From Piper betle (taxonomy: Eukaryota; Streptophyta; Magnoliopsida; Piperales; Piperaceae), in contig JAURVB010004724.1 of assembly GCA_033002965.1 (NCBI GenBank), forward strand, positions 62,001 through 126,000: a stretch of DNA of 64,000 bases. The letters run 5' to 3'. Below, one piece after another: positions 13,601 through 26,799 of the stretch. Every line of letters starts with the position of its first letter. Within the stretch, counting starts at the first letter, position 1. Under the pieces are notes generated by a model. It was given only the letters and a program-made list of their open reading frames with translations. It was not told the DNA's origin and made no database searches. A program made the position numbers and the translations under genes.

Positions 13601-13758
13601 GGGTGTTATAATCATAATATACTCATACGATCATTTGGGCATCATACTCATGATCTAAAAATTGCTCCGGCTTAAGCTCGCTCAAACTAACTTGAGACTG
13701 ACCTAAACCAGACATAACTATAAGCAGGTTAAACCCTAATTAGAAGCTGGGTTTTACA
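7674..13758 (-). mobile_element. Old antisense LTR (Ty3/gypsy-like), split by a nested solo LTR
   Basis: This LTR lies in reverse orientation and is interrupted at 10,642-13,615. Its left end, tgacacccgaattttg, is the complement of an LTR 3' end; its right end, gggttttaca at 13,749-13,758, is the complement of the tgtaaaaccc start. Inverted homology to the nested LTR is plain. For example, 8,510-8,660 matches the complement of about 12,290-12,430 (shared gggatctcatcc and cgtcctgc), and 8,335-8,395 matches the complement of about 12,550-12,620 (shared ccagagcccgctttgact). Excluding the nested insert it is about 3.1 kb, similar to the nested LTR. No target duplication is visible at its outer ends and no retrotransposon genes are present, so it is probably an old solo LTR. 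Confidence 0.65.
10647..13610 (+). mobile_element. Solo LTR, 2,964 bp, with 5-bp target duplication
   Basis: It begins TGTAAAACCC and ends GGGTGTTATA, a TG...CA type pair with the last C changed to T. It is flanked by the 5-bp direct repeat atcat at 10,642-10,646 and 13,611-13,615, as expected for LTR-retrotransposon integration. The two ends are not direct repeats of each other and there is no gag, protease or polymerase frame inside, so this is one LTR, not a full element. The segment 11,100-11,800 is strongly GC-rich and generates long chance frames on both strands. Length and the TGTAAAACCC-like start resemble long LTRs of plant Ty3/gypsy chromoviruses (for example Tekay/Del); that assignment is inference. 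Confidence 0.8.
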
Positions 13759-16700
13759 TATCAACTTATAACAAAAGAACTTGAGTGCTTAGTGAAATGG
13801 TAGAAAATCACGTGGACTTGAACTTGGTTTCTTGAACCTGCCATCATGACCTTCCTCCTAAACTTTAACCTCACATTCCTCTAAATGGGTTTTTGAATTC
13901 GAACTCAAAGTAAGGTAATAGTGAAGAGGTAAGATTTCAAAAACTTAAGTAAGGTGAAGGTGGGGAAGAACATGAATGTTTATAATTATATTTCTTAAGT
14001 GAGTCAATGAGTAAGAATTTAAATGAAACAAAGGTGGATTCAAAGGAATGCGGGTCTCTTAGTGCAATTGAAGTTAGTGAAAGTAAGGGAGATGATTAGT
14101 TTATAAATAAAAATTTAGATGAGATGAAATAAGAACTTAAGCGAGGGAAAGGAAGAAGAAGAGAACGAGGAAGATGGGTTTTTTATTGAGTGAGGAAAGA
14201 GGGTGAAGAGGTGGGTTTTTGTGAAGAAGGTTGATTTTTCTTTATATAATAATTTTTGTACACATTTTTAAATGATTTTTTATTATTTTATTAAGCAAAT
14301 TTCTTTGTTGTAAGTGAGTTTATTTTATTTTCTCCCAAACAGTATGTTTTTAAGGATAGTTAATAAAATCTGCATGTACTAATAAAAAGTGGCATATTTT
14401 GGATGCTAAAAAGGGACGGCCAAAACTTTTCCACTTAAATTTGTGTCATCAAAGTAACGACTATTGGGGTGATGAAACGTTGGGATTACTCAGTTAGAGA
14501 CTGATGTAAGGTTCAAATTCTATAAACAAATAAACCTAAGGGTCCTAGTGTGTTGGCCGCATTGCGAATGCAGACAATCCAGTAAATCGTAATATATAAA
14601 AATGCCTGATCCGTCAACCGCGTTAATTGTGCATCGGTGATTTACCGATGCTAATAAGATTCACCTTGAAATTTTTTGTAAGGGATATATTTTGATCTTA
14701 TCATATACATATTCCATTGAATAATTAAAAGAAAGGAAATTTAAGCGTCAATGATAGGCCAGCACTCCATACAAAATGTCAACTTTCTTCAAGTATCGGC
14801 GACAACAGCCCCGTTTTCTCCCACCCTATTACCTAACCCATGGTTTAACTATAATCTCGGATGAGATTTTGGTGGCACTCCTTTTGATTATCTTACAATT
14901 GATGTAAATGATATAAAAATTTTAAATAATCAACTTAACTAAAAGTAGTATGTGTAATATAATTTTAAAAAATTAATTAGTATATATTCATTGTATTTTA
15001 TATTGAAAATAATTATAACTATAATTAAGTGGGTCACCGATGCACTCTTTTATATATAAAATTTTTTTCTTATTTTTCTTTGTTTTTGAGGTAAGAAAAA
15101 ATAAGAAAATTAATTGTACGTGGGAGTGCGCACAAGGGATTCACTCAAAATAAATTATGATTATTTTGTGATCTTACTCAAATATGATTATACTTAATTA
15201 AGTTACAAAATAATTTAGTTAATATTATCTTTTATATATATATAGATTATATCAAATTTATCTACCTTTAGGAAGTTGAATATTTAAAATTTTATTTCAT
15301 TTGCACTATTTTCATGTTAAGCAAAGAGACCCTTAGCCACTAATGAGACTCTAAAAGATCACTCTTTTAGTAAATTCTGTAACCCCTTTTAATAGTTTTA
15401 TTATGATTTTTAATGACATATTATTTAATTATTACGAAATCTCATAAAAAAATGACAAATCTCTTTAATAGAGATGGCAGCACCGACATTTTACACTTTA
15501 CGAGCTTCGCGATGTGACCGGAACATCCCATAATGGGCCTCTATTATGGGCTTTACACGTAAAAGCTCAAACAGACATGGCCCACGTTATGTTATGTTAT
15601 TATGCATTATACATGGCGTCCCTTCCTTAGTTGTGTCACAAATTGCAGCTCTTCCTCTTATTCCACACGTTATTCTCATTATTACATCAGGCGCTTCATT
15701 GAATAACTTACTCAATCATGTGTATGTACTCATGCTAACTAGTGGTTGAAGTTTTTCTCTTTTGTTAAGACGTACTTGTCTTGAAATTGAATACAAATTT
15801 TTTGTAGTTAATAAATTCTCCCTTTGAAGTTAAGCATGTCCTTTCCTTTCCACTGAAGCTATTCTTATCATAAACAATTTTTACTATCTTTTTTATAAAA
15901 AAATCTCTGTCAACATTTCAATGATGGAGAACCATATTTACAAGGATAATATTGATCCTTAGTCTGCATCTTTATTTTCAATCTGGCAAAGGTTGCGTTC
16001 TTGCATTGAATTGGTTGTCCACAAACATGCATTACATGTGGATGGAAATTAAGCTACGCTAAAAAAACAGAATTCATCGATATATTTTCCGACAACAGGG
16101 GAAAAAAATGTGAATCGTATGACTAGCATTTAACATTCGTGTTTTAATAAAAGATCGTTGACATTTTAATTAGCCTAAATTCCTGATGAAAATATTATAG
16201 ACAACTTAATAAAAACACGCTTTTTATTGTCAATTGTATGGGCCTTAACAAAAACGTCCAACATTTCTTTTTTTTTTCACAAGAAGTTGCGCTGGTAACC
16301 CTAAATCAAGTTAAATAGTTTGGAGTCGAATTTTCTCCATTCAAGTTAAGTAGGTGTCCCTCAACCATATTTTTTATATGGTAGAGCCTTCTTTTATTAA
16401 GTTCCATTTATATTTTTTGGGGTTAGTTGACCTCCGTTACTGGTCTTCTCTCATGATAGTCATCTTGAAACACAGTTGGGTCAACTTTGTCCACCATGCA
16501 AAAGAATGGGCAGCCCTTACAGTTGACAAAGAAAATGGCCCCAATTACATGTGACGTACCCATGAATCATGCCCAGTTCCTTTTTGGAGTTGCGTCTTCT
16601 ATCACAAATCTTCGTCTAACTAAACTGTTCAATATCAGTTTTTGCCGTGCTTGTTCGATTAGATGGCATCATGTGTGTGTATACGTATATATAACTAATT

Positions 16701-19700
16701 AATCGGAGATCTTACACAAACATATATGGTAAAATCCAATATATTAGAGGGAATATTGATATTTATAATTTTTAACTGTCTTAATTATTTTGAACAAATG
16801 ACTAAACTTATTAATTTGTATTAATTGGGCCAAATTACTAAAAGAATGTAAAATTTTTGAATTTTGGATTTATGCTCAATTTGGATCGAATGATAATAAA
16901 GATAGACCTTTTATTAATAATAATAATTAATTTCATTAGTTTGCACTAATTAGATCACGTTGTTTAACCTTGAGGCTATATCTAAAGGGCAATAACTATA
17001 AAAACAAAAGGGGATAGAAAAGGTTTTTAGTGTCATGTTCAATTTGGACGAGCTGATCATAAAGACGGATCAAATTTTCTTCCGATGTTTTTTTTCAAAT
17101 AAAACATCTTTAAGTGGTTAGATTAGGCAACCACTAATGACAAGTTCTGTCACCCATAGTCAAAAGGAGGACAGAGCCAGAGATTTTTTTAAAATTATTT
17201 GAGAAGATCTAATTTAGCCAATCTTTACAATTAAAGGTTTAAATTAAAATGCCTACTACAAAGGGTTATGAGTTCGAATCTCGCTAACCTTAATTTCTTA
17301 AAAAATAAAAATAAAAATACCGTTTAAGGTAAAAAGTCACAGACTTGCTTACCGCAACTTATAACTTCTTACTAATGATAATATGTTGAATTGTCTTGAA
17401 AATATTATAATAAAAATCAAATAATTATAATTCATTTTTTTGTTAAATAAGATATATTTTTAAAGTCAATCAAAGTGTATATTTAAAATATTAAATTATG
17501 ACAGTCTATCTCATTATTTAATGAGATTTTATGTATAATATTAAAATGTATTTGATTTAGTTAGCACATTTACGACATCTAACCTAGTTTTAATAAAAAT
17601 AGACTTTCACTTCTTCTTTTTTAAAAAAATCAAACTAAAAGCTAATTTTGCCCTACAAATTAAGCTCATATTTGGCAAGGAGAAATAATGAAGCCTTTTA
17701 TGGGAAAAATGAAGCCCCTAATATGTGACAAAATTTAATTAAAATCTTTATATGTCAAAACCCTTCATTTATCATCATGTACATTGTAACTTACCATAAT
17801 TCTAATTAAGTACACCTATGTCTCATTTCATGCTCTTATCAGTGATTGTTGTATATACATCAAAATTAATATATCAAATATAATATTTATGTCTCAGATG
17901 AAGTAGAAGGAAAAGATTTGTAACCATGATGTTAATTGATTTGTGCAAGAGATGAATGACAAAGAAGAAGAAGAAGTTACATATCTGCCTAAGATATAAA
18001 GTTCAAGATTATATATTATAATCATCAAGACTAGTTTTAATTATTATCTGTCGCATGTTTAGGCACAACCCTTCTTTATGTATCCCATTAAGTTCGTCAT
18101 TTTGCAGACATGTTTGTCATATATTTAAAGAGAATAATTAGTATTTACATCGGTCTATATTTTTATATATGCCAATTTTAATATCATTCTTTAGATTATA
18201 AGTCTTTAGATTATAAGGACGATTAGATGATGAAAGTAATTTTGTCTATATAAAAAAATTACAATCATGTGATTTGAATGGATGGTTGGATTTAAAAACT
18301 GCTGATATTCTCATGTTAGCTACAACTTATACTTAAATTCCTTCTATTTAAAAAGCAAATTACCAAGACATGCGATTGCAAACTTCCTAGCTTAAGTAAT
18401 TAGCCAGGTTGTTTAAATTGGATAATTAAAGTTCCTAAGTTTTTACATTTAGTACAGATTACCCAATTTAAGCAGAAATATAACATACATTATTTCTAGT
18501 TGATTAAGTAATTTTTAGGTCATAGTTGTGTAATTTAGTGGGTTATGAATATAGTGTACCCACTAAGGGGCACCTTTAAACTGAGCGCGATCTACAAAGG
18601 TGCGACTACAACCTTTTCCCTTAACTTGGGCTTTTAGAATTAAAAAAAAAAGGCATATAACAAAGACATCTCATATGCATGATTCCTACATAAATACAAC
18701 TCTTTTTTTCTGTGAGGAATGATAAATGGGTGAACCACATGTGATGTCGTAATTTCTAATTGAAAATTATTTGGAGAAGGTTTAGATGCAATTATAAGAG
18801 GAAATGCTCTTTTGATCATGAACTCAGAGGTAAACATTAAATAAATGTCTTAGTATTAGAAACAGCTGATTTCTGTATTAGTACGTAACAATTAAATTTA
18901 GTCATTAATGTAGATCACATGGCAGAAATTTTTTTATTTTAACAAGACTATCCAAATTATCTAACCATTTTAAATTTAAAGGCTCATATTAAATGTAACA
19001 GATAAAAGAGTGTCCACTGTTGTTGATATTAATTATTCTTAAAATTAAACATATTAATTTTGCGAAGCCAAATTTTTTATTTGACACGAAGTTTTTTTAA
19101 GAAAAGAGGAAAAACAATGAAGTTCGAACTATACGTGCATGTCCGATCGAATTTACAAGTGTTACAATACAGAATTTACAAAATGTGGGGAATATAATAT
19201 AAATACTATTCACAATTAAATTGAAATCAAATAGAATTTGATGGCTTTGCCCATCATTTACGCTACAATATTTTAATAGATAATTGTACAACAAATGCAG
19301 TTATCTGACTTTAAAAGTGATATTCTACTGTAAGAAATTAGAAATTCTTTTATGTCCTACCAAAAATTCCCCTACTTTTCCTCACCTTGAGATTAATTTG
19401 GCTCAAAAAAATTGTCAAAGCATGATCCAAGTGGCTAATTAAATGAGCCGATCAAATTGAAGGTGAGAAAGAGTAACGAAAGTTTTGGTGATGCACATAG
19501 CATTCCTAAAGGTATTACCAACCAATTAGGTATAAGCAAATCATCTCTTATAATTAAATGTCATCAATAGTAGTTTTGAAATTTTAATAATAAATGAATG
19601 CTATTATTAATGTGCATCTAGTTGTTCATCTGGTCTTATAGCCAATATACGCTTTAAGACCTTACATTTGATTATTTTTTGATGTTTAATTAGTGGTTAT

Positions 19701-21849
19701 GATGACACATTGGCATATTTAATGTATCTATAGATGCAAGTAAAATGAAGGGAAAAATTGTCAAATTTTATTTGATCCCCTTTAATTCTCATTGGTAATT
19801 TCCTTCCCCTCATTTCATGAATTTTCCTATCATAACACCCTTTTATTATAAAGTTATCTTTTCATTAACATTTCTAATACTATTTGATTGATTCTAACCG
19901 GTAATAAGTTTCCTTAGAACAATACAATAATATGACTGACAGCGTTAACAAACTTATACAAGTCCAAATTAAAACATGAACGTGATTAATATTTACTAGT
20001 GAAATGAAATGATATATTCATCGACTTTTGAGCATGCATGAATGTTGTCATGTCTCTATGTTAAACGGCAAAACATAAAAAATGACAAAGTGACCAAAAT
20101 GGTTTCTTAGTGGAACAAACTTTTTTTTTTACTTTGTCGGCTTCACATTGTTTTTTCTTTCTTCCCATTAATTAGCTTTCTTTTCAACTTTCAATAACAT
20201 GGTTTAGTGGACGTTAACAACTAATAAGTTCTATTTTAATCCCAAATTAAAGTCTTCGAAACAATAATAAGTAGGTGTGAGTTGTGACTCCATACAATTC
20301 AGAATTATGACATGACGTCTTAATCAAGAGTATATTAAGCAATGCAAAAAAGTAATTAAATCTAATCTTACTTATCGGGCTAACAGGCAGTGTCAAGATT
20401 CTACTAAATAATTAGATCCCCTTCGCACTACATAAATTATTATTTAAGGCCATAGGAGCATAAAAAAACTATAAAACATAGTCCTGGGATGGCTAAAATT
20501 ATGTGGAATATTGTGAATATATGTTTTTTAATTTGTATTTTCCTTTTTATGTTTTTTATTTTTTTATTTTTTGTAGTTTGATAATAACATATATAGTCCT
20601 CGATTGGATGGTCATGTATTAATTACTAATTTCTAAATAAAAATTACCAAGATTACTCCCCATGGATCAGTCAAAAAATTATAATTAAGTTAGCCAAATA
20701 ACCTGTTCATCTATGTATTTCTTAAGAATTCAGTCTTTAGAAGTAATATACTACGTAAAAAACCATCCATCTATAAATAATATAATAATCATCAGTAATG
20801 AAGGATAATACAATATCTGTAATTGAAAGTAATATACAACCCTCCAATTCCCCCTGGCCCATATTATCAAAACAATATTCTAATTAAGAATATCTTATGC
20901 AGTTAAGTATCCAAAAATACTATCAATATAAATGCCACACAGTTCAAAAAAGAACGTAAAAAGATTTATGAATAGAACGTTCCATGGCGTTTTTCTTTTT
21001 TTTGAGATAAAGTCACAGAAATAAACTAGATACAAAAGGTCGTGAACGAGTGAGAAACGATATTTTCAGATCGAGGGATCCACGCTAATTAACGAATGTT
21101 TAATTTACAAGCCCTACTAAGAATATGTTAATACAAGATTGTTATTATCAATGTAGATGTAGTCATTTTCAGAGGATGCCCAAATCAATTTCTTTGTAGT
21201 TATGAAATCCGTGTTAATTTGCAATATTAGTTCATGAAGGCCAAGTATTCTCCATGTTTTGGACATTAAAAGATAATAGAATTAGGAAAACCATCTTTAG
21301 TCCATATAATTGCATCTGAATGATATTAATAAGATAAAAATTAAAATGAACTACACCTCTCTAGTATATATATATGAGTAGCACTTAATATACTTATATT
21401 AATTACACTTTTTATTTAAACTTTTTATTTAAACCAATATAGTGGACCATACTATTTAAAAATTATATAGATAAATAAAATAATAAATAATAAGGGTAAT
21501 TATAATTCATTAAAAAAATTAAATTAAATATATAATTTATATAAGTTATATAAAGCGTATCTCATATAAAGTTATGTAATAATAATTATTGTAGTGCATA
21601 TATCCTATATCCTGGACTAAGAGAGATAATAATTGTATCTCACGGTGGCTATTTCTCATCAACAAACCACAATCTTCAATTTCCCGTTGTTTGGCAATTA
21701 TTAGCGAAAAACACATTTACAAGGTGGGGACACGCACATTTCAAGAAACATAATAGATTCCTTTATCCCCATTAGATTTAAATGAGATAAAAAAATTATT
21801 TATTATAGGGCTACTAATTGAGGGAGCCAACTCCTAGCATTTAACATTG
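13759..21849. other. Long AT-rich intergenic region, no gene found
   Basis: About 8 kb of AT-rich sequence. Short frames (for example at 15,546-15,749, 16,354-16,702, 18,640-18,837, 19,097-19,294) have no recognisable domains, splice structure or codon bias. A tRNA B-box-like string gagttcgaatctcgc occurs at about 17,270, possibly a SINE remnant, but the A box and 3' tail are not clear. Confidence 0.55.
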
Positions 21850-22600
21850 GGATTGGCTCGACTCGACTCGAAATTTAATATTTAAATACTCGAGTTCGAA
21901 CTCGACTCTAACTTGAATCTTACGAGTTGAACTTGAGCAAGGTACTCTTCGACTCGACTCGATTATCTCGAACTCGACTTGTAACACGTTTCGAATTCGA
22001 CTCGATAATATAATATAATATAATAACATACATAATATCATTTATCTATTCAAAATATATTTAAAATCATAAATAAATATTATTATTGATTACGTACTAA
22101 ATGAGAGCGGTGGCGAGGGTGTTTTGTTTTGTTTTATTTTTTTATTAAATCTTGGTCGTCTTTGTAATCAAACAATTCAGATTAAAGTTTAAGATAAAAA
22201 TATTATTTGTCCCCACCTAAGATAATATATATATATATATATATATATATTGTAACTAGTTATATTTATTTATATACAATAAAATAACAAAGTAGCGTTA
22301 ATATATATTAATCGCATTATTATGTTTTGTTAAATACATGTACGAGAATAATAAAAATTATAATTAGTAATTACGTTTAATTGAGCGAGTTTCGAGTTCC
22401 TTAAAATTAAATAGTTTAAGTATATTTAAACTTGAGACGAATTCAAATAATATAAAAAATATTCAAGTCAATTTTGAGTATATATATATATATATATATA
22501 TATATGTTTAAAACTCATTCGATCTCGAATTTAGTTCAAACGAAATTCAAATTATTCGAGTCTAATTAACTTAGGACTATTTAAATCGAGTTAAAAAAAA
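21850..22600. repeat. Degenerate MITE-like repeat with (TA)n tracts
   Basis: Reiterated actcgactcgaa / gagttcgaactcga-type strings occupy both ends, with AT-rich sequence and TA runs at about 22,208-22,250 and 22,480-22,505 between them. This composition is typical of a family of plant miniature elements that also occurs in this window near 4,730-5,095, 38,590-39,140 and 39,760-40,310. Exact termini were not resolved. Confidence 0.45.
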
Positions 22601-23836
22601 GGGCAAGATCTTGTTACCGATACATCGAACATTATTACGAAGAAGTTAAACCAACAAAAAAACTGTAACCCAGATTTTGCAGATGGCCCAATGGGGGAGC
22701 AACCTCCGACCACCCGTATTATCCGCTTTTGCTTTAGTGCTAGGTGTGTATCTCACGGCCATTTGGCACCTAATGTGGGTGTGGGGGGCCCCTTCACTGT
22801 TGTCGCGCGTCAGGTTTCTTGGCAGTTCTTGGCATGGACGGCAATAGCCGCCAATCACTGTACACCGCCCAATGCATTATTTTAGTAGGAGGTCAAGCAG
22901 TAAACGCCCGGAGGGGAAGGTGGAGGAGTGAAAGGCTTGGGAGACTTTGGTTTGTGTGAAGCGACTAACAAACAAGTTGATGGGGGGCGTTGAAAGTGCG
23001 GAGGTTTGATCTTCTAGAAATGAGTTGAACTTGGGATTGAAGGGTGCCTCTGGCTATCTCTCTACTTCAACTCTCTTGTCCACTTGCTTGCCGTCCTCGG
23101 GCTACCTACTTATTGAGTGCAAAGTCAGAAGTACTACGGTTTCGTGTGGACTTCTGCAAAAGTTTCCTCTTTTCTTCAAGTGTCAGCTTAAAGGGTGGTT
23201 CTTCATGTTATGTCTGTTGATTTTGAGCTGCGGATTCTGGATTTTGGATCTGTGAAGGAGGTAAGGTGATGGTTTTCTTTTCCTTCTGAATCTTGACTTG
23301 TTTTTGTTTGATGAGGGAAATCAGATGGTGAATGAAAATTTTCTGGGTTTTTCCTTTCTCAGTTATGTGGGCTCTTCTATATTTTAGCAATGGAAGGTTG
23401 TTCTTACAGACCTGGGTTAATTCGTCGACAATTCTTGTTTTTCATCATTATCATCTTCTTAATGTTAGACTCATAATCTTCCTTTCCTCCATAATGATCT
23501 TCTCATAAAGTTGCAGTGTTTGTGTATGATCAGTTATTGAAGACTTCCAGTCTTACCTGTCCTAGTGAAACAACATGTTTTAGAGCTAATGCTTCGTAAT
23601 TTGTATTAATAAATGATAAAATTTGCTATTGAGTTTCAGAAAATTTTACCTCTTCAGATTCTGATTCCCTATTGGTTTCAGGAGAACCTCAATGATGCGA
23701 ACGGGGATCTCTGTTTCAACACCTTGTGTTTGTCAATAGTTAACTCTCAATTGAGAGCTAGCTGGTGTAAAAGATTTCTATTTAGTTGTTGGGTCTCCAT
23801 AAGGTCGGCTTGGATTACAACTTTTGTACTGCCAAA
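22601..23836 (+). promoter_or_regulatory. Upstream region and probable 5' UTR of the ankyrin gene
   Basis: No coding exon is supported here. A strong donor context (GGAG followed by GTAAGG) lies at about 23,260, and an acceptor (ttggtttcag) ends at 23,681, so a 5' UTR intron of about 420 bp is plausible. The transcription start would then lie somewhere in about 22,900-23,200. This is inferred from splice motifs only. Confidence 0.4.
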
Positions 23837-25759
23837 ATGCCGATGGATAAACAATGGAGCTTCCGTGAGAAGAAGAGGAACAAGGAGTCTGCAGGAAAAA
23901 GAGGAGATACTCCACTCCATGTAGCGTCCAGAAGTGGGAACCTAGGCCTGGTTAAAGATATGCTTCAAAGCAATGACAATGGTCATCTGAGCAATTTGAT
24001 GTCCAAGCAAAATCAAGATGGGGAAACAGCTTTATATGTTGCTTCTGAAAATGGTCACGCACCTGTTGTAGTTGAACTCTTGAAGCACTCCGACCTTCAA
24101 TCTGCTGGCATCAAGGCCAACAATGGATTCGATGCTTTTCATGTTGCTGCCAAGCTAGGCCATCTTGGTAAGAATTTGCCTTTTAACTCATCTCTTGCTG
24201 TTGTATATGGATGATTAGTTTACACGCCTAGTTTGAATGTTAACTTTATCAATCTGGCTGTTTCTTCAGTTTTTGATTGAGAAGTTGTGCATCAGATATT
24301 GTAACTAAGTAGTGTTTCGTCCTGTGAAGAAGTTCTGTTTCCAATTAGTCATGCCATTTCTTCATTTTGGCAGCGGTGTTGAAAGAGCTATTGCAAAATT
24401 TTCCCCAGTTGGCTATGACAACTGATGCAACCAACTCTACAGCCCTGCAAACTGCGGCAACACAGGGCCACTATGATGTGGTCAATCTACTATTGGAAAC
24501 AGAATCCAGTCTTGCAAAAATATCCAAAAGCAATGGAAAGACTGCTCTCCACTCTGCAGCGAGAATGGGGCATCTGGAAGTGGTCAAAGCCCTTCTTGAT
24601 AAGGAGCCGGAGTTAAGTTCAAAGACAGATAAGAAGGGCCAAACAGCTCTGCACATGGCTGTTAAGGGAATAAACATTGCTGCTGTTTTGGAACTCATTA
24701 AATCCGATCCTTCAATCATCCAATATGAGGACAGTAAGGGCAACACGGCATTGCATATTGCAACAAGGAAAGGTCGAACTCAGGTTTGTGTTCACTTGCA
24801 CGAATTTGATGATAAGATCTCCTTTTCAAACATAGTTGTAAACTGCATACATGGTTCTCATGCCATTCGTTAAGAACTATCATCGTGTTTGCCAGATGAT
24901 GAGAGCCTTGTTGTCCGCAGAAGGGATCAATGTCAATGCAACTAACAAGGCCGGAGAGACACCTCTTGATATTGCACAAAAATCAACTAATGAGGAGCTT
25001 GTTCCCCTTCTAAAAGCAGCTAATGCTATCACCTCCAAAGAGCAAGGAACCACTCCAGTTTCCAACAAACAATTGAAGCAGACTGTAAGCGATATAAAGC
25101 ATGAAGTCCAATCCCAACTCCAACAATCTCGCCAAACAGGAATGAGGGTCCAGAAGATAGCCAGGAAGATCAAGAAACTTCATATAGGAGGCCTTAATAA
25201 TGCTATAAATTCTGCCACTGTTGTTGCGGTTTTGATAGCCACAGTTGCATTTGCTGCAATTTTCACCGTTCCTGGTCAGTATGTTGAGAATGATGCTGAT
25301 GGAAGTTCCCTAGGCGAAGCTCACATTGCCAATAATGCAGCTTTCATGATCTTCTTCATATTTGATTCAATGGCCCTTTTCGTCTCCCTTGCCGTGGTTG
25401 TGGTCCAGACATCTATTGTAGTTGTAGAGCACAAGGCTAAGAAGCAAATGATGTTTGTGATCAACAAGATAATGTGGATGGCTTGTCTCTTCATATCGGT
25501 GGCTTTTATTGCACTCACATATGTAGTTGTAGGTCCTCATGGCTTGTGGCTCGCAATCTCAACAACGGCAATTGGCAGCTTGATCATGTTGGCAACCATT
25601 GGATCAATGTGTTACTTTGTCATTATGCATAGGATTGACATGTCGAACATTAGAAATATAAAGAAAGGATCAGGAAGGCCGTCCCGTTCTTGGTCTCTCT
25701 CAACTATCATTTCAGACTCAGAGTTGATGAATAGTGAGAAGAGGATGTATGCACTCTAG
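23837..25759 (+). CDS. Ankyrin-repeat protein with C-terminal PGG membrane domain, three exons
   Basis: Exons 23,837-24,167, 24,374-24,783 and 24,896-25,759 join to 534 residues. Splice sites are canonical: GTAAGA/GGCAG with a split Ala codon, then GTTTGT/GCCAG in phase 0. Ankyrin repeats run from about residue 23 to 285 (landmarks GDTPLH, GETALY, GKTALH, GQTALH, GNTALH, GETPLD). The PGG domain starts at GLNNAIN, residue 346, and four hydrophobic segments follow up to about residue 495. Length and order match the Arabidopsis At5g02620/ITN1-type family, usually about 520-590 residues. These are membrane proteins, some linked to salt or defence responses; the biochemical role of this one is not shown. 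Start chosen: MPMDKQW at 23,837 (a second Met two codons later is equally possible); upstream in-frame sequence lacks conservation with the family. Confidence 0.92.
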
Positions 25760-26557
25760 AAATTTCAAGTCATGCCCAATATGATGATTTAGTTACTAAC
25801 CTTGAGTCAATCTTATGAAGTTGGCCTTTTGAATTCTCGTCAACATCTGGGAAACATGAGCTTTAGAGTTCGCTGTTCTCATCAATGATTGATCTCTGAT
25901 GAGTTATTTCTTAAGCGGTAATATGTTTCCCGGCCAGACGTGATGGTCGCTGGTTGCAGAGAGCTGAAAACACAGTTTTTTCCTTTTCCTTTTGTGCTAG
26001 CGTAAGAAGAAAGTTCAACTGTCAACCATTGATGTAAATATAGCTTGGCACTCTTCACTGCAAATCACGGGTACGTGATCAATGTCTAATAAGAGTGGTT
26101 GTAAAAATCAGCCAATTCTGAAGAATCGGTGATTTAAGTTGGATCGGAAGGATTCCGTATAAAAAAAGTATGCAAATTGGTTATAATAAAAATTAGTTCA
26201 TGAATTGGATGATTTGAGCCTATTTGGAAGGTCGGGGCGGCGAGGGCGAGCGATGAAGGAGGCAATAGGAGTGGGTAACGACGTGGGAGGCGGGGTGGGG
26301 GACGGGCGGGGCTAGCCGTGTGGGGGGGGGGGAATGGGGATTAAAATTTGAGTTGATTCTGATTTGAATAAAAAATAATAATTAGTTTTAAATAAGTCAA
26401 TTTTTTTAAAAAAATTTAAAAAATATTATAAAATATAATACATTCCATAACATTAAAATAATATATTTTATAATTAATAATTCATCAATTTTAATGAATG
26501 GAGATGAGAAATCCATCGTTCCAAACAATCACATTTTTTGTGCAATCTCACCATTAC
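25760..26557 (+). other. 3' flank of the ankyrin gene, then intergenic
   Basis: The 3' UTR probably ends within the first 300-400 bp. At 26,220-26,335 there is a G-rich stretch ending in a run of about 12 G. From about 26,480 the sequence resembles the 3' flank of F-box copy 2 at about 41,450-41,500 (shared tgcaatctcaccatt), marking the original downstream DNA of F-box copy 1. Confidence 0.55.
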
Positions 26558-26799
26558 TGTTACGGGGTTTAGCTCGTGGGACGGTCGAGAGTAGGGGTGG
26601 GCGTGGACGTTCGAATTTGTCCGTCTGTCCGATGTCCGAAGTATGTCCGACCGAATTTGACCGACCGAATTGGACCGAATTAAAACAAACCAAACATGGA
26701 CATTTTTTTGTCCGACCGAATGACCGACCGAATGTCCGATATTTAATAACAAACTTGTATGATCCATCTTTGAAAAAATATATCACATTATAAACATAA

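Noticed and set aside
17262..17285. gagttcgaatctcgc as a SINE or tRNA B box
   Set aside because: No convincing A box, tRNA fold or 3' tail could be found around it.
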